From assembly GCA_024711025.1 (NCBI GenBank), contig JANJTP010000046.1, positions 1-43,214 of the forward strand: 43,214 nt of DNA, written 5' to 3'. A program made the position numbers and the translations under genes. Of the stretch, positions 7,791-14,949 are shown one piece after another. This DNA is from Solirubrobacteraceae bacterium (GTDB lineage: Bacteria; Actinomycetota; Thermoleophilia; Solirubrobacterales; Solirubrobacteraceae). The notes beneath the pieces are model-generated. The model worked only from the letters and a program-made list of their open reading frames with translations, was not told the DNA's origin and did not search any database. Positions within the stretch are counted from its first letter, which is position 1, and each line of letters begins with the position of its first letter.

Positions 7791-7825
7791 CGGCCCGTCC
7801 GCGGGCCGGCTGAGCCGGGCTCAGC
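7791..7825. terminator. Paired hairpins between convergent genes
   Basis: CGGCCCG (7791-7797) pairs with CGGGCCG (7802-7808), and GCTGAGCC (7809-7816) pairs with GGCTCAGC (7818-7825). The second stem overlaps the HD-GYP stop codon. Together they fill most of the 36-bp gap and could terminate both transcripts. Confidence 0.45.
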
Positions 7826-9155
7826 TCGGGCTCGCCGCTTCGCTCATGCGACGCTCCATGTCGAGCTCGCGATCGAAGTCGGCCTCGTCCTGGTGGCGGT
7901 AGTCGGTCCCGCGGCCGGCGAGGAGCTCGGCGAGCACCTCGACGAGATGCCCGTCGAGCTGGCTGCCGGACACGCGGCGCAGCTCGTTCAACGCCTCGAA
8001 CGAGGTCATCGGCGTGCGGTACGTGTCCGGTGCGGTCAGCGTGTCGTAGACCTCGGCGATGGCGACGATCCTCGCGATCTCGGGGATCTGCTCGCCGCGC
8101 AGCCCGCGCGGGTAGCCGCGGCCGTCGATCCGCTCGTGGTGGCAGCGCACGATCTCGCCGACCGGGCCAAAGACCCCGATGTCGCTCAGCAGGTCGGCGC
8201 CGATGTCGGGGTGGCGGCGGATGCCGCGCCAGTCGGACTCGCTGAGCTGCGCGCCGCGTTCCATCACGCGGTCGGACAGCACGAACTTCCCGATGTCGTG
8301 CAGCAGCCCGGCGGTGTGCGCGAGCTCCTGGTCGCGTTCGGCCAGCCCGGCGGCGCGCGCGACGTCGCGTGAGAACATCGCGACCGCCGCGCAGTGGCGC
8401 GCGGCCCGATGGTCGCGCTCGTCGAGCGTGCGCACGAGCGCCGACAGGACCCCCCAGGAGAGGCTCGCGTACTGGCGCGTCTGCTCGCGCGACTGGACGA
8501 CGAGCCGCGCCATGTAGGCGACGGCCGCGATCAGGACCAGCAGCAGCGCGAGCGCAGAGGTGCCGAGCTCGACGTACGCTGCCGCGACTGCGACCGTGAG
8601 CGCGACGCTGATCAGGACCGTCGGCGTGAGCTCGACGAACGCTCGCAGCACGCGCGCCGCACTCGTGCCGTCCAGCAGTGCCATCAGTGGCGCGACGACG
8701 CCGACGTTCAGCACGAAGACGCCGACCGTCACGACGCCCAGGAGCACGTAGAAGCCCATGCCGCCGACCGGGGGGCTCAGAGCTGCGACGAGCATCGCCG
8801 CGAGCAGCGTCGGGGTCGCGGCGCCGGCGAGGTTGATCAAGAGCGCCCGCCAGCGGTAGCGCTGCACCCCCCAGGCCGCGAGCTCCGAGACGACCGGTAC
8901 CGCGAACGCGCTCGCCGGGCCGAGGAACGCCACGGCGATCATGCCGCACGTGAACGCCGGTGAGAACGAGAGCCTCCCCGAGTAGCTCGCGTCGATCAGG
9001 TTCGCTCCGAGACCGACCACCAGCAGCACGAGCAGCGTGGGCTCGAGCAGGTCGCTGTGATCGGTGAACGCGAAGCCGGCCACGCCCGAGGCGAGCAGCA
9101 GGCCGGCGATCCCGACCGCGAGGCCCGGTCGCGGTCGGACGAGTGCGTCCGTCAC
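7821..9155 (-). CDS. Membrane HD-GYP domain phosphodiesterase
   Basis: The 444-residue protein has an N-terminal membrane region of about seven to eight hydrophobic helices (roughly residues 12-235) and a C-terminal HD-GYP domain (about 240-425). HD-GYP enzymes hydrolyse cyclic di-GMP. The catalytic HD is in HTAGLLHDIGK (H286, D287), followed by HPDIGADLL, the GYP motif in HHERIDGRGYPRGLRG (near 345-350), and ARIVAIAEVYDTLTA. All metal-binding landmarks look intact, so an active enzyme is expected. The membrane part does not match a sensor that I can name. The start is GTG at 9155, with a -10 box 7 nt upstream inside a perfect inverted repeat. It is divergent from the first degenerate MerR gene, which suggests a shared pathway. 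Confidence 0.9.
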   Translation of the reverse strand: MTDALVRPRPGLAVGIAGLLLASGVAGFAFTDHSDLLEPTLLVLLVVGLGANLIDASYSGRLSFSPAFTCGMIAVAFLGPASAFAVPVVSELAAWGVQRYRWRALLINLAGAATPTLLAAMLVAALSPPVGGMGFYVLLGVVTVGVFVLNVGVVAPLMALLDGTSAARVLRAFVELTPTVLISVALTVAVAAAYVELGTSALALLLVLIAAVAYMARLVVQSREQTRQYASLSWGVLSALVRTLDERDHRAARHCAAVAMFSRDVARAAGLAERDQELAHTAGLLHDIGKFVLSDRVMERGAQLSESDWRGIRRHPDIGADLLSDIGVFGPVGEIVRCHHERIDGRGYPRGLRGEQIPEIARIVAIAEVYDTLTAPDTYRTPMTSFEALNELRRVSGSQLDGHLVEVLAELLAGRGTDYRHQDEADFDRELDMERRMSEAASPS

Positions 9156-9181
9156 GCGGGGGAAGCTATCGCCCCCGCGTG
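9153..9181 (-). promoter_or_regulatory. Inverted repeat enclosing the HD-GYP -10 box and start codon
   Basis: CACGCGGGGG (9153-9162) and CCCCCGCGTG (9172-9181) are perfect 10-bp arms around a 9-nt centre. The leftward -10 hexamer TAGCTT occupies 9163-9168, and the GTG start is the outer end of the left arm. The transcript is predicted to be leaderless. A protein binding here would cover the promoter. Confidence 0.6.
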
Positions 9182-9284
9182 ACGGCGCACGTCTCGGATC
9201 ACTTACCGCGGACGTACAAGGTCGCGCCTCCTGCGATCAGTGGACCGGGACCGACCCCGTCGATGCTACTTGGATTGCACGTTC

Positions 9285-9316
9285 TTGCACAGGTTGCGAC
9301 GCAGGAACCTGTGCAA
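9285..9316. promoter_or_regulatory. 11-bp dyad, candidate MerR operator
   Basis: TTGCACAGGTT (9285-9295) and AACCTGTGCAA (9306-9316) are a perfect inverted repeat with a 10-nt spacer. Another TTGCAC lies just upstream at 9275-9280. The dyad sits between the divergent HD-GYP and MerR genes, 54 bp before the MerR start, so it could serve both. A single GTGCAA also lies upstream of the second MerR gene at 10900. Confidence 0.6.
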
Positions 9317-9369
9317 AGTCGTCGACGGCCGCGCGGACCTTGCTCTCTTCTGGCCCAATTCCGCAACAC

Positions 9370-10287
9370 GTGCGCACGCTCAAGACCTCGGAGGCGGCAT
9401 CGGAGCTGAACGTCAGCCCCAACACGCTGCGCGCTTGGGAGCGGCGGTTCGGCTACCCGCGCCCGATGCGCACCGAGGGTCGCCACCGCCTCTACACGCA
9501 CGGGGAGATCGCGTCGCTTCGCGACGCCCTCAAGGAGGGGCTGTCGATCTCCTCCGCGATCTCCCGCGCACGCGAGAACCTGCGTGCCGACACGCCGGTG
9601 CTCGTCGGCGCGCTCAGCGCCTGCGAGCTCGACCGCGCCGACGCGGCGATGGAGGCCGCGCTCGCGCTGCGCTCCGTCGAGCGCGCCGTCGAGGAGATCC
9701 TGCTCCCGTCGCTGCACGAGATCGCCGACCGCAGCGGTGAGGCGAGCGCCCCGTGGGCCTTCGCGGTCCAGTGGGCGTCCGACTGGCTGAACCGCGCGCG
9801 CCGCCTGGCTCCCTCCGGCGTCCGGCCGCTCACCGTGCTCGTCGGCGACGCCACGCGCGACGAGCAGGACCCCGACGCCCTCGACACGTGGGCGCTCGAG
9901 CTGTTCGCCCAGCGCGCGGGGGCGGAGGTGCTGACGCTGCCGGTCACCGGCCTCGTCGGCCTCGGCGACGTGCTCGCGAACTTCCACCCGAGGGCCATCG
10001 TGATCGCCGGCTCGCACGCCGGCGACGACGACGTCGCCCGCTGGGCGTACGCCGTGCGCGCGGCCAGCGGTCCGCTGCCGGTCGCGCTGTACCGGCGCGG
10101 CAGCCGACGCCCCGCGGGACGCACCACCGGCACGCTCGTCCTCCCGCACTCCCCGAGCGCCGCGCAGCACGAGCTGATGGCCCTCGTCGAGGGACGCCCG
10201 GCGGCTCCCGTGCCCGCCTCCGAGCCCTCGGTGGAGCGGAGCGCGTCGATCGCGCCCGTCCAGCTACGCCGGAGCGCATCGGCATGA
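9370..10287 (+). CDS. MerR regulator with degenerate cobalamin-binding-like domain (copy 1)
   Basis: The 305-residue protein starts with a MerR winged HTH (residues 3-70; LKTSEAASELNVSPNTLRAWERRFGYP, then GRHRLYT). The C-terminus has the two-part layout of CarH/LitR/MlrA proteins: a helical bundle (about 75-165, with RSVERAVEEILLPSLHEIA) and a Rossmann-like part (about 168-265, with LELFAQRAGAEVLTLPV). The B12-ligand motif DxHxxG is absent; the position reads DEQDPDALDTWAL with no His, so cobalamin binding is not expected. GTG at 9370 is the first start that leaves the HTH intact. A zinc-ribbon/PAS gene follows with an ATGA overlap, and a paralogue lies at 10975. Confidence 0.82.
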   Translation: MRTLKTSEAASELNVSPNTLRAWERRFGYPRPMRTEGRHRLYTHGEIASLRDALKEGLSISSAISRARENLRADTPVLVGALSACELDRADAAMEAALALRSVERAVEEILLPSLHEIADRSGEASAPWAFAVQWASDWLNRARRLAPSGVRPLTVLVGDATRDEQDPDALDTWALELFAQRAGAEVLTLPVTGLVGLGDVLANFHPRAIVIAGSHAGDDDVARWAYAVRAASGPLPVALYRRGSRRPAGRTTGTLVLPHSPSAAQHELMALVEGRPAAPVPASEPSVERSASIAPVQLRRSASA

Positions 10288-10775
10288 CGCGCCCCCAGCT
10301 CCAGGTCCTCCCGGGCTACGGCGAGACCGATGTCGAGCCGTACGTCGACTTCTGCGGCCACTGCGGCAAGCGCCAGGAAGCCGCCGCGCCGGCGAGCCGC
10401 GTGTGCGGCAACTGCCACCTCGGCCTGATCGTCTCCGCGCCGGGGAGCCTCGCCCCCGGTGCGAAGGAGCCCTTCCTGATCGTCGACGGACGGCTCCAGG
10501 TCTGCGCGGTCTCGCGACGCGCCGAGCGGCTGCTCGGGATCGCCGAGGCGGACGTCGTCGATCGGCAGCTCACCGACGTGCTGCTCCCCGCCGACGCCGA
10601 GGCGGTCGGCGTCGAGGGCTTCGTCTCGACGATCGTGCACGCTGCCCGCGGCGACGGGATCGTGCGCGACCTTGTGGTGCGGCCGGCCGGCGAATGGGGG
10701 ATCCGCTGGTTCACGCGGATCGGCCCGTGTGCCACGCCGAGCGCCGTGCTCATCGTTCTTGCGCCCAACGGCTGA
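10284..10775 (+). CDS. Zinc-ribbon plus PAS-like protein coupled to MerR
   Basis: The 163-residue protein has an N-terminal zinc-ribbon-like motif, C24-x2-C27 and C41-x2-C44, followed by a segment that reads as a PAS domain (about 58-160): PFLIVDGRLQVCAVSRRAERLLGI, then EADVVDRQLTDVLLPADAE, ending in a strand SAVLIVLAPNG. It has no output domain. The ATG overlaps the MerR stop codon by 4 nt, so the two proteins are translationally coupled and probably made in similar amounts. I infer a sensory partner of the MerR protein. The assignment as PAS rests on pattern only. A strong hairpin follows 39 bp downstream. Confidence 0.75.
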   Translation: MTRPQLQVLPGYGETDVEPYVDFCGHCGKRQEAAAPASRVCGNCHLGLIVSAPGSLAPGAKEPFLIVDGRLQVCAVSRRAERLLGIAEADVVDRQLTDVLLPADAEAVGVEGFVSTIVHAARGDGIVRDLVVRPAGEWGIRWFTRIGPCATPSAVLIVLAPNG

Positions 10776-10814
10776 CCGGGACCGACAACCTCACAGCCAG
10801 CAGGCGTTGCGAAG

Positions 10815-10839
10815 ACGGCCGGGCCTCGTGCCCGGCCGT
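10815..10839 (+). terminator. Hairpin terminator after the MerR/PAS pair
   Basis: ACGGCCGGGC (10815-10824) and GCCCGGCCGT (10830-10839) pair perfectly over 10 bp with a 5-nt loop, followed by TTCGCTGT. It separates the first MerR unit from the second MerR gene. Confidence 0.7.
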
Positions 10840-10899
10840 TCGCTGTCCGCAGGTCCCTCGGGTGCGGTCTCGTCGGCGCCGCAGCCTGCGATCCTTCCC

Positions 10900-10935
10900 G
10901 TGCAAGAGCCCTGCCGGAACGCAAAAGCCCTTGCG
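10900..10935 (+). promoter_or_regulatory. Candidate operator upstream of second MerR
   Basis: GTGCAA (10900-10905) matches an arm of the dyad at 9285-9316. A short inverted repeat, CGCAA (10920-10924) and TTGCG (10931-10935), follows. Both lie 40-75 bp before the start at 10975. The match is short and therefore tentative. Confidence 0.3.
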
Positions 10936-10974
10936 CGACTTGCCGAAAGCTCCTCAAACCTCGACAAATCCACC

Positions 10975-11859
10975 ATGGGCGTCATCCGCACGAACGCCGC
11001 CGCCGCCATGCTCGGCGTCAGCCCTAACACGCTCCGCTCCTGGGAGCGCCGTTTCGGCTTTCCCGAGCCGCGCCGGACGCAGGGCGGGCATCGGCAGTTC
11101 GACCTCGCCCAGATCGAGGCGCTGCGCGCGGCCTTCGGCGAGACCCACAACGTCTCCTCGGCGATCGCCGTCGCCCGCCAGCGCGGCACCGGGCCCGCGT
11201 CCGACTCGCGGCTGCGCTCCGCCTTCGTACGCTTCGAGGAGATCGAAGCCGGCCGGATCCTCGAGGAGAGCCTCGCCGTGCGCTCCGTCGAGCGCACCGT
11301 CGAAGAGGTCCTGCTCCCGGCGGTCGAGGCGATCGGTGCCGAGCAGCCCGGCGGCCCCGAGCACGGCTTCGCATGGCGCTGGTCGACCAGCTGGCTCGCC
11401 GCCGCGATGCGCGTCACGCCGGCATCCATCCGCGACGAAGCCGTCGTCGTCTTCGACGCCAGCGCCGCACGCGACGACGAAGCGCTCTGGGCGCAGGCGC
11501 TCGAGCTCGCGCTGCGCCGACGCGGCCTGCGAACCCTGACGATCGCGGCATCGCTCGACCCCGCGCGAATGACCCGCGCGCTGCACACGCTCGACCCCCG
11601 GGCGATCGTGCTCACCGGCCACGGCGCCGACCTCGACGCCCTCGGACGGCTCGTCTTCAACGCGCGGCGCATCAGCGGCGACAGCCTCACCGTATGCGAC
11701 TTCCGCGGCGCGCTCCCCGACAGCGGCGCCAGCGTCGTCACCCGGCTGGGCAGGCTGCCGCTCGAAGCGGCCGACCGGCTCGTCGCCGTGCTCGACGGAC
11801 GCGAGCTCTGGCCCGTCGAGCCCGCACGGCTCGAGCCGGTCGCGACGCTCGCGAGCTGA
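10975..11859 (+). CDS. MerR regulator with degenerate cobalamin-binding-like domain (copy 2)
   Basis: This 294-residue paralogue of the 9370 protein has the same architecture. The HTH (residues 3-65) shares VSPNTLRSWERRFGFP and GGHRQF; the helical part shares RSVERTVEEVLLPAVEAI; the Rossmann-like part runs VVVFDASAARDDEALWAQALELALRRRGLRTLTIA. The B12 motif is again missing: where DxHxxG would be, it reads RDDEALW. ATG at 10975 starts the protein just before the HTH. No zinc-ribbon/PAS gene accompanies it; the next gene is a MarR regulator 73 bp downstream. It may have arisen by tandem duplication and divergence. Confidence 0.82.
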   Translation: MGVIRTNAAAAMLGVSPNTLRSWERRFGFPEPRRTQGGHRQFDLAQIEALRAAFGETHNVSSAIAVARQRGTGPASDSRLRSAFVRFEEIEAGRILEESLAVRSVERTVEEVLLPAVEAIGAEQPGGPEHGFAWRWSTSWLAAAMRVTPASIRDEAVVVFDASAARDDEALWAQALELALRRRGLRTLTIAASLDPARMTRALHTLDPRAIVLTGHGADLDALGRLVFNARRISGDSLTVCDFRGALPDSGASVVTRLGRLPLEAADRLVAVLDGRELWPVEPARLEPVATLAS

Positions 11860-11932
11860 CCGCGAGCGACGAAGCGGCGCGCCGGGCGGCGTGCCGCTCC
11901 GTCCGGCCAGGGCGCGATGCTCCGCGTCCAGG

Positions 11933-12364
11933 ATGACGCTCGTTCCCGGCGACCCGCTCGCCCACCGCGCCCTCGAATCCCTACTTAGAGCCGAGGCGAA
12001 CGTCCGACGCCGGCTGGCCCTCGATCTCGACCGCGAGGGACTCTCTCCCACCGGCTTCTTCGTCCTCGTCGTCCTCGAGACCGCCGGTGGAGAGCTCGAG
12101 CTGCGAGCGCTCCGCCGCCGGCTGCAGACCTCGAAGGCCAACGCGACCGAGGTCGTCGACACGCTCGTCGCGCGCGGGCTCGCCACCCGCCGGCGCCTCG
12201 CCGACGACCGGCGCCTCGTCGCCGTCGCGCTGACCGATCAAGGCCGCGAGCTGGTCGGGCGCCTGTTTCCCGAGCACACCGCACGGGTCCAGCACGCATT
12301 CGCCGCGCTGGACGAGCAGGAGAAGCGGTCGCTGGCGCAGATCTGCCGCAAGCTCGCCGCTTGA
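11933..12364 (+). CDS. MarR-family transcriptional regulator
   Basis: The 143-residue protein has the MarR winged-helix layout: an N-terminal dimerisation helix (LAHRALESLLRAEANVRRRL), GLSPTGFFVLVVLETA, the recognition helix region LRRRLQTSKANATEVVDTLVARGL, and the wing ATRRRLADDRRLVAVALTDQGRELV. MarR proteins are usually dimeric repressors relieved by small ligands or oxidation. ATG at 11933 is used; the in-frame GTG at 11891 would add only a basic tail. It lies upstream of a small membrane protein gene whose promoter carries a duplicated dyad, a plausible target of this regulator. Confidence 0.85.
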   Translation: MTLVPGDPLAHRALESLLRAEANVRRRLALDLDREGLSPTGFFVLVVLETAGGELELRALRRRLQTSKANATEVVDTLVARGLATRRRLADDRRLVAVALTDQGRELVGRLFPEHTARVQHAFAALDEQEKRSLAQICRKLAA

Positions 12365-12444
12365 CCCGGCGGCGGCTGCGGGCGGCGGGGTTCTGCGGGC
12401 GCCTCGCGCCATCCGTGGCGCCACGCCTGAGGGGTCTTGATACC

Positions 12445-12484
12445 CATCGATGATGGTCGATGACCGCATCGACGCACGTCGATG
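12445..12484. promoter_or_regulatory. Duplicated dyad operator (CATCGA-N6-TCGATG, twice)
   Basis: Two perfect dyads, at 12445-12462 and 12467-12484, each have arms CATCGA and TCGATG separated by exactly 6 bp. They are offset by 22 bp, two helical turns, so two dimers would bind the same DNA face. They end 7 bp before the -10 box at 12492 and cover the -35 region, the geometry of a repressor site. The MarR protein encoded just upstream is the obvious candidate. Confidence 0.7.
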
Positions 12485-12491
12485 GCGCTGC

Positions 12492-12497
12492 TATTCT
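12492..12497 (+). promoter_or_regulatory. -10 box of the small membrane protein gene
   Basis: TATTCT in the context GCTATTCTC is identical to the aldehyde dehydrogenase promoter at 2839. It lies 76 bp upstream of the ATG at 12574, leaving a 5' leader with a normal ribosome binding site. Confidence 0.45.
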
Positions 12498-12573
12498 CTC
12501 GGGTTGCACTGAACTAGCGGACCCGCCGGTCTGTCGGCCGGCTCGCCCGCCCGGACATGAGAGGAGCGCGACG

Positions 12574-12966
12574 ATGCGCACCAACTTCATCTCCCGGCTG
12601 GCCCTGCTGGCTCTAGCCGGATTCCTGGTCGCCGCGACCCAGGTGTGGGTAGGCGCGACGCTCGGGTGGATCGCGTTCGGGGCAGGGATCGCCATGATCG
12701 TGCTGGCTTGCGCCGACGGTACGGCCCCCTCGATCGCACAGCGGGGCATCGACGCGGTGATCGTCGCGCTCGGCGCGTGGATCATCGTCGCCGGGCTCGT
12801 GTTCGACGGCCGCGTGCTCGAGTGGACCACCTTCGGCGGAGCCATGCAGCTCGCAGCGCTCGCGCTGACCGGCCTCGTCGTGCACGAGCTCGCCAGCGAG
12901 CGCGTCGTGCACGAGCTGAGCGTCGCTCCGGTCGAGCGCCGGACCGAGGCGCCGATCGCCGCCTGA
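12574..12966 (+). CDS. Small four-helix membrane protein, SPW-like
   Basis: This 130-residue protein is mostly hydrophobic, with four predicted transmembrane helices: about residues 8-24, 28-46, 55-75 and 82-105. They are followed by a polar tail containing ELASERVVHEL. The W-x-G-x-x-L-G-W pattern in the first hairpin resembles SPW-repeat membrane proteins, a family of unknown function. ATG at 12574 has a good ribosome binding site, AGAGGAG, 7 nt upstream, which excludes the in-frame start at 12460. The promoter carries two identical dyads, so expression is probably tightly controlled, likely by the MarR protein upstream. Confidence 0.75.
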   Translation: MRTNFISRLALLALAGFLVAATQVWVGATLGWIAFGAGIAMIVLACADGTAPSIAQRGIDAVIVALGAWIIVAGLVFDGRVLEWTTFGGAMQLAALALTGLVVHELASERVVHELSVAPVERRTEAPIAA

Positions 12967-13068
12967 TCGGCACCCGCGGGGCACCGGATCGGCCGGGGCC
13001 CCGCGCCGCCCCGCGACCTGCCGACTCGGGGGCATGCCCCGCCGGTGGCGGCGCTTGGAGGGCGGGGG

Positions 13069-13074
13069 TATCGT
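13069..13074 (+). promoter_or_regulatory. -10 box supporting a leaderless histidine kinase start
   Basis: TATCGT ends 6 nt before the GTG at 13081. The region also holds three copies of GGAGGGC(G/A)GGG near 13057, 13083 and 13113, flanking the start, which could be binding sites. Confidence 0.4.
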
Positions 13075-13080
13075 TCGCTC

Positions 13081-14949
13081 GTGGAGGGCAGGGGTGTCCA
13101 CCCCTACGGCAGTGGAGGGCGGGGACTGAGGCAAGCCGCGCTTGCGGTCGGAGCCTTGGCGGGCGTGGCGATGACGGCGGTCGCCGGCGCCGTCGCGCTG
13201 TCGGGCTCCATCGGAGGCGGGTGGCCGGTCGCGCTCGGTCGGGCGCTGATGGTCGCGGTTCCCGTCGCGGTCGGGCTGTTCGTGTGGCAGCGCAGCTCGT
13301 ACCAGCGCTTCGGGGTCCTCATGGTGGCGACCGGCGCGGTCCTGTTCCTCTCCACCCTGGCGGAATCCGAGCAGCAGCTCCCGTACAGCATCGGCCGCGT
13401 CGGCGGATTCATCCCGGTCTGGCTCTTCACCTACCTGCACCTCGCGTTCCCGGCCGGACGGCTTGGAACGCGCGCCGACATGCTCCTCACGTGGACGGCC
13501 GGTGCGCTGCTCGTCGCGCTGTTCATCGCGCCGCTCCCGGTCGAGGAGGCGTTTCCCGATCCGAGCCCCTTCTCCAGCTGTGACCGCGACTGCCCGCGAA
13601 ACGCCTTCTTCGTCGCCGGCGGCGAGCCCCCGCTGCTCGACGGCGTCATCCGACCACTGCGCGAGACGTTGACGATCCTCCTGATATGCGCGGTGGTCGT
13701 CCGGCTCGCCCAGCGGAGCGCGACGGCCACGCCGCTCATGCGTCGCACGCTCTTCCCGGCGCTCGTCGCATCCGCCGTCTGGCTGGCCGCGGTGACCGCG
13801 ATGAACGTGATCCGCCTCGCCAACGGCGGCGATCCGCCGATGTTCGACATCTTCGCCTGGCTCCTGGCGCTGACGGGGCCGTTGCTCGCGCTGGGCTTCC
13901 TGCTCGGGCTGCTTCGCCGTCGCCTGTCCATCGCGGGCGCGCTGCAGCGCCTCGCGGTGCGGCTGGGCGAGCGGCCGGATCCCGAGGGTCTGCGCCTCGC
14001 GTTCGCGGACGCGTTCGTCGACCCCGACGTCGCGGTGCTCTTCCCCGTCAACGGGGGATGGATCGACGCCGCGGGCGCGCCTGTGCGCCTGCCGGTCGCG
14101 GACAGCGGGCGCTGCGTGACGCGGGTCCTCGAGGACGGCGCGGTCCTGGCGGCGCTCGTGCACGACTGCGCCCTGCGGGACGAGGACGAGCTGGTCGGCG
14201 CGGCGAGCTCGCTGGCGACGATGGCGCTCGGAAACCAGCGCCTGGCTGCGGAGGTCGAGGCGTCCGCTCGCGAGCTTCGCCACTCTCGGGCGCGGATCGC
14301 CCAGGCGGCCGATCGCGAGCGGCGCCGCATCGAGCGCGACCTTCACGACAGCGCGCAGCAGCGGCTCGTCGCGCTGCGCATCCAGCTCGAGCTCGCCGAG
14401 GATCTCGTACGCGGCGATCCCGAGCAGGGAGCGGCGCGGCTGCACGAGCTCGTGCCGGTGGTCGACGAGGCGCTCGAGGAGATCCGCCGCCTCGCGCGCG
14501 GCATCTATCCGCCGCTGCTCGCCGACCTCGGGCTGGCGGACGCGTTGCGCGCCGCGACCGCTGACGGCCCGGTGGAGGTGCGGTTCCAGGTCGAGGAGCT
14601 CGGGCGCTACCCGGCCGACGTGGAGAGCGCCGTCTACTTCTCCGTGCTCGAGGCGCTGCAGAACGTCGCCAAGCACGCCGGGACGGGTCGCGCGACCGTC
14701 CTGCTCTCAGGAGGTGACGGCCCGCGGTTCGCGGTCAGCGACGAAGGAGCCGGCTTCCCCGACGATGAACGCGAGATCGGCGTCGGCATCGCGAACATGC
14801 GCGACCGGCTCGCCGCGATCGACGGCGACCTGTGGATCGACTCCTCGCCCGGACGAGGCACGAAGGTTCGGGGTCGCGTGCCCGCCGGCCGATGCGAGGG
14901 GGGACCACCGGGTGGGCGTGCGACCCCGCCTCAGGCGGGTAGTCCGTGA
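13081..14949 (+). CDS. Membrane sensor histidine kinase, NarL-partner type
   Basis: The 622-residue protein has an N-terminal membrane region of about eight hydrophobic helices (roughly residues 18-285), a cytoplasmic linker, a HisKA_3 dimerisation domain with the phospho-acceptor His422 in ERRRIERDLHDSAQQRLVAL, and a HATPase_c domain with Asn528 in LQNVAKHA, the DEGAGF loop and GVGIANMRDRL. Such kinases phosphorylate NarL/LuxR-type response regulators; one is encoded at 15746. An extracytoplasmic loop near residues 160-175 contains a Cys pair (CDRDC). The GTG at 13081 is favoured by the -10 box 6 nt before it; GTG at 13045 is also in frame. Its 3' end overlaps that of the opposite receiver gene by 19 bp. 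Confidence 0.88.
   Translation: MEGRGVHPYGSGGRGLRQAALAVGALAGVAMTAVAGAVALSGSIGGGWPVALGRALMVAVPVAVGLFVWQRSSYQRFGVLMVATGAVLFLSTLAESEQQLPYSIGRVGGFIPVWLFTYLHLAFPAGRLGTRADMLLTWTAGALLVALFIAPLPVEEAFPDPSPFSSCDRDCPRNAFFVAGGEPPLLDGVIRPLRETLTILLICAVVVRLAQRSATATPLMRRTLFPALVASAVWLAAVTAMNVIRLANGGDPPMFDIFAWLLALTGPLLALGFLLGLLRRRLSIAGALQRLAVRLGERPDPEGLRLAFADAFVDPDVAVLFPVNGGWIDAAGAPVRLPVADSGRCVTRVLEDGAVLAALVHDCALRDEDELVGAASSLATMALGNQRLAAEVEASARELRHSRARIAQAADRERRRIERDLHDSAQQRLVALRIQLELAEDLVRGDPEQGAARLHELVPVVDEALEEIRRLARGIYPPLLADLGLADALRAATADGPVEVRFQVEELGRYPADVESAVYFSVLEALQNVAKHAGTGRATVLLSGGDGPRFAVSDEGAGFPDDEREIGVGIANMRDRLAAIDGDLWIDSSPGRGTKVRGRVPAGRCEGGPPGGRATPPQAGSP
14925..14939. terminator. Short shared hairpin at overlapping 3' ends
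   Basis: CCCGCC (14925-14930) and GGCGGG (14934-14939) flank TCA, which is the stop codon of the leftward receiver gene and lies within the kinase coding end. It is weak (6 bp) but ideally placed to act in both directions. Confidence 0.35.

Noticed and set aside
9156-9369. Cobalamin riboswitch upstream of the MerR gene
   Set aside because: The 214-bp region has dyads but no sequence resembling the conserved B12-box core, and the MerR proteins themselves lack the cobalamin ligand.
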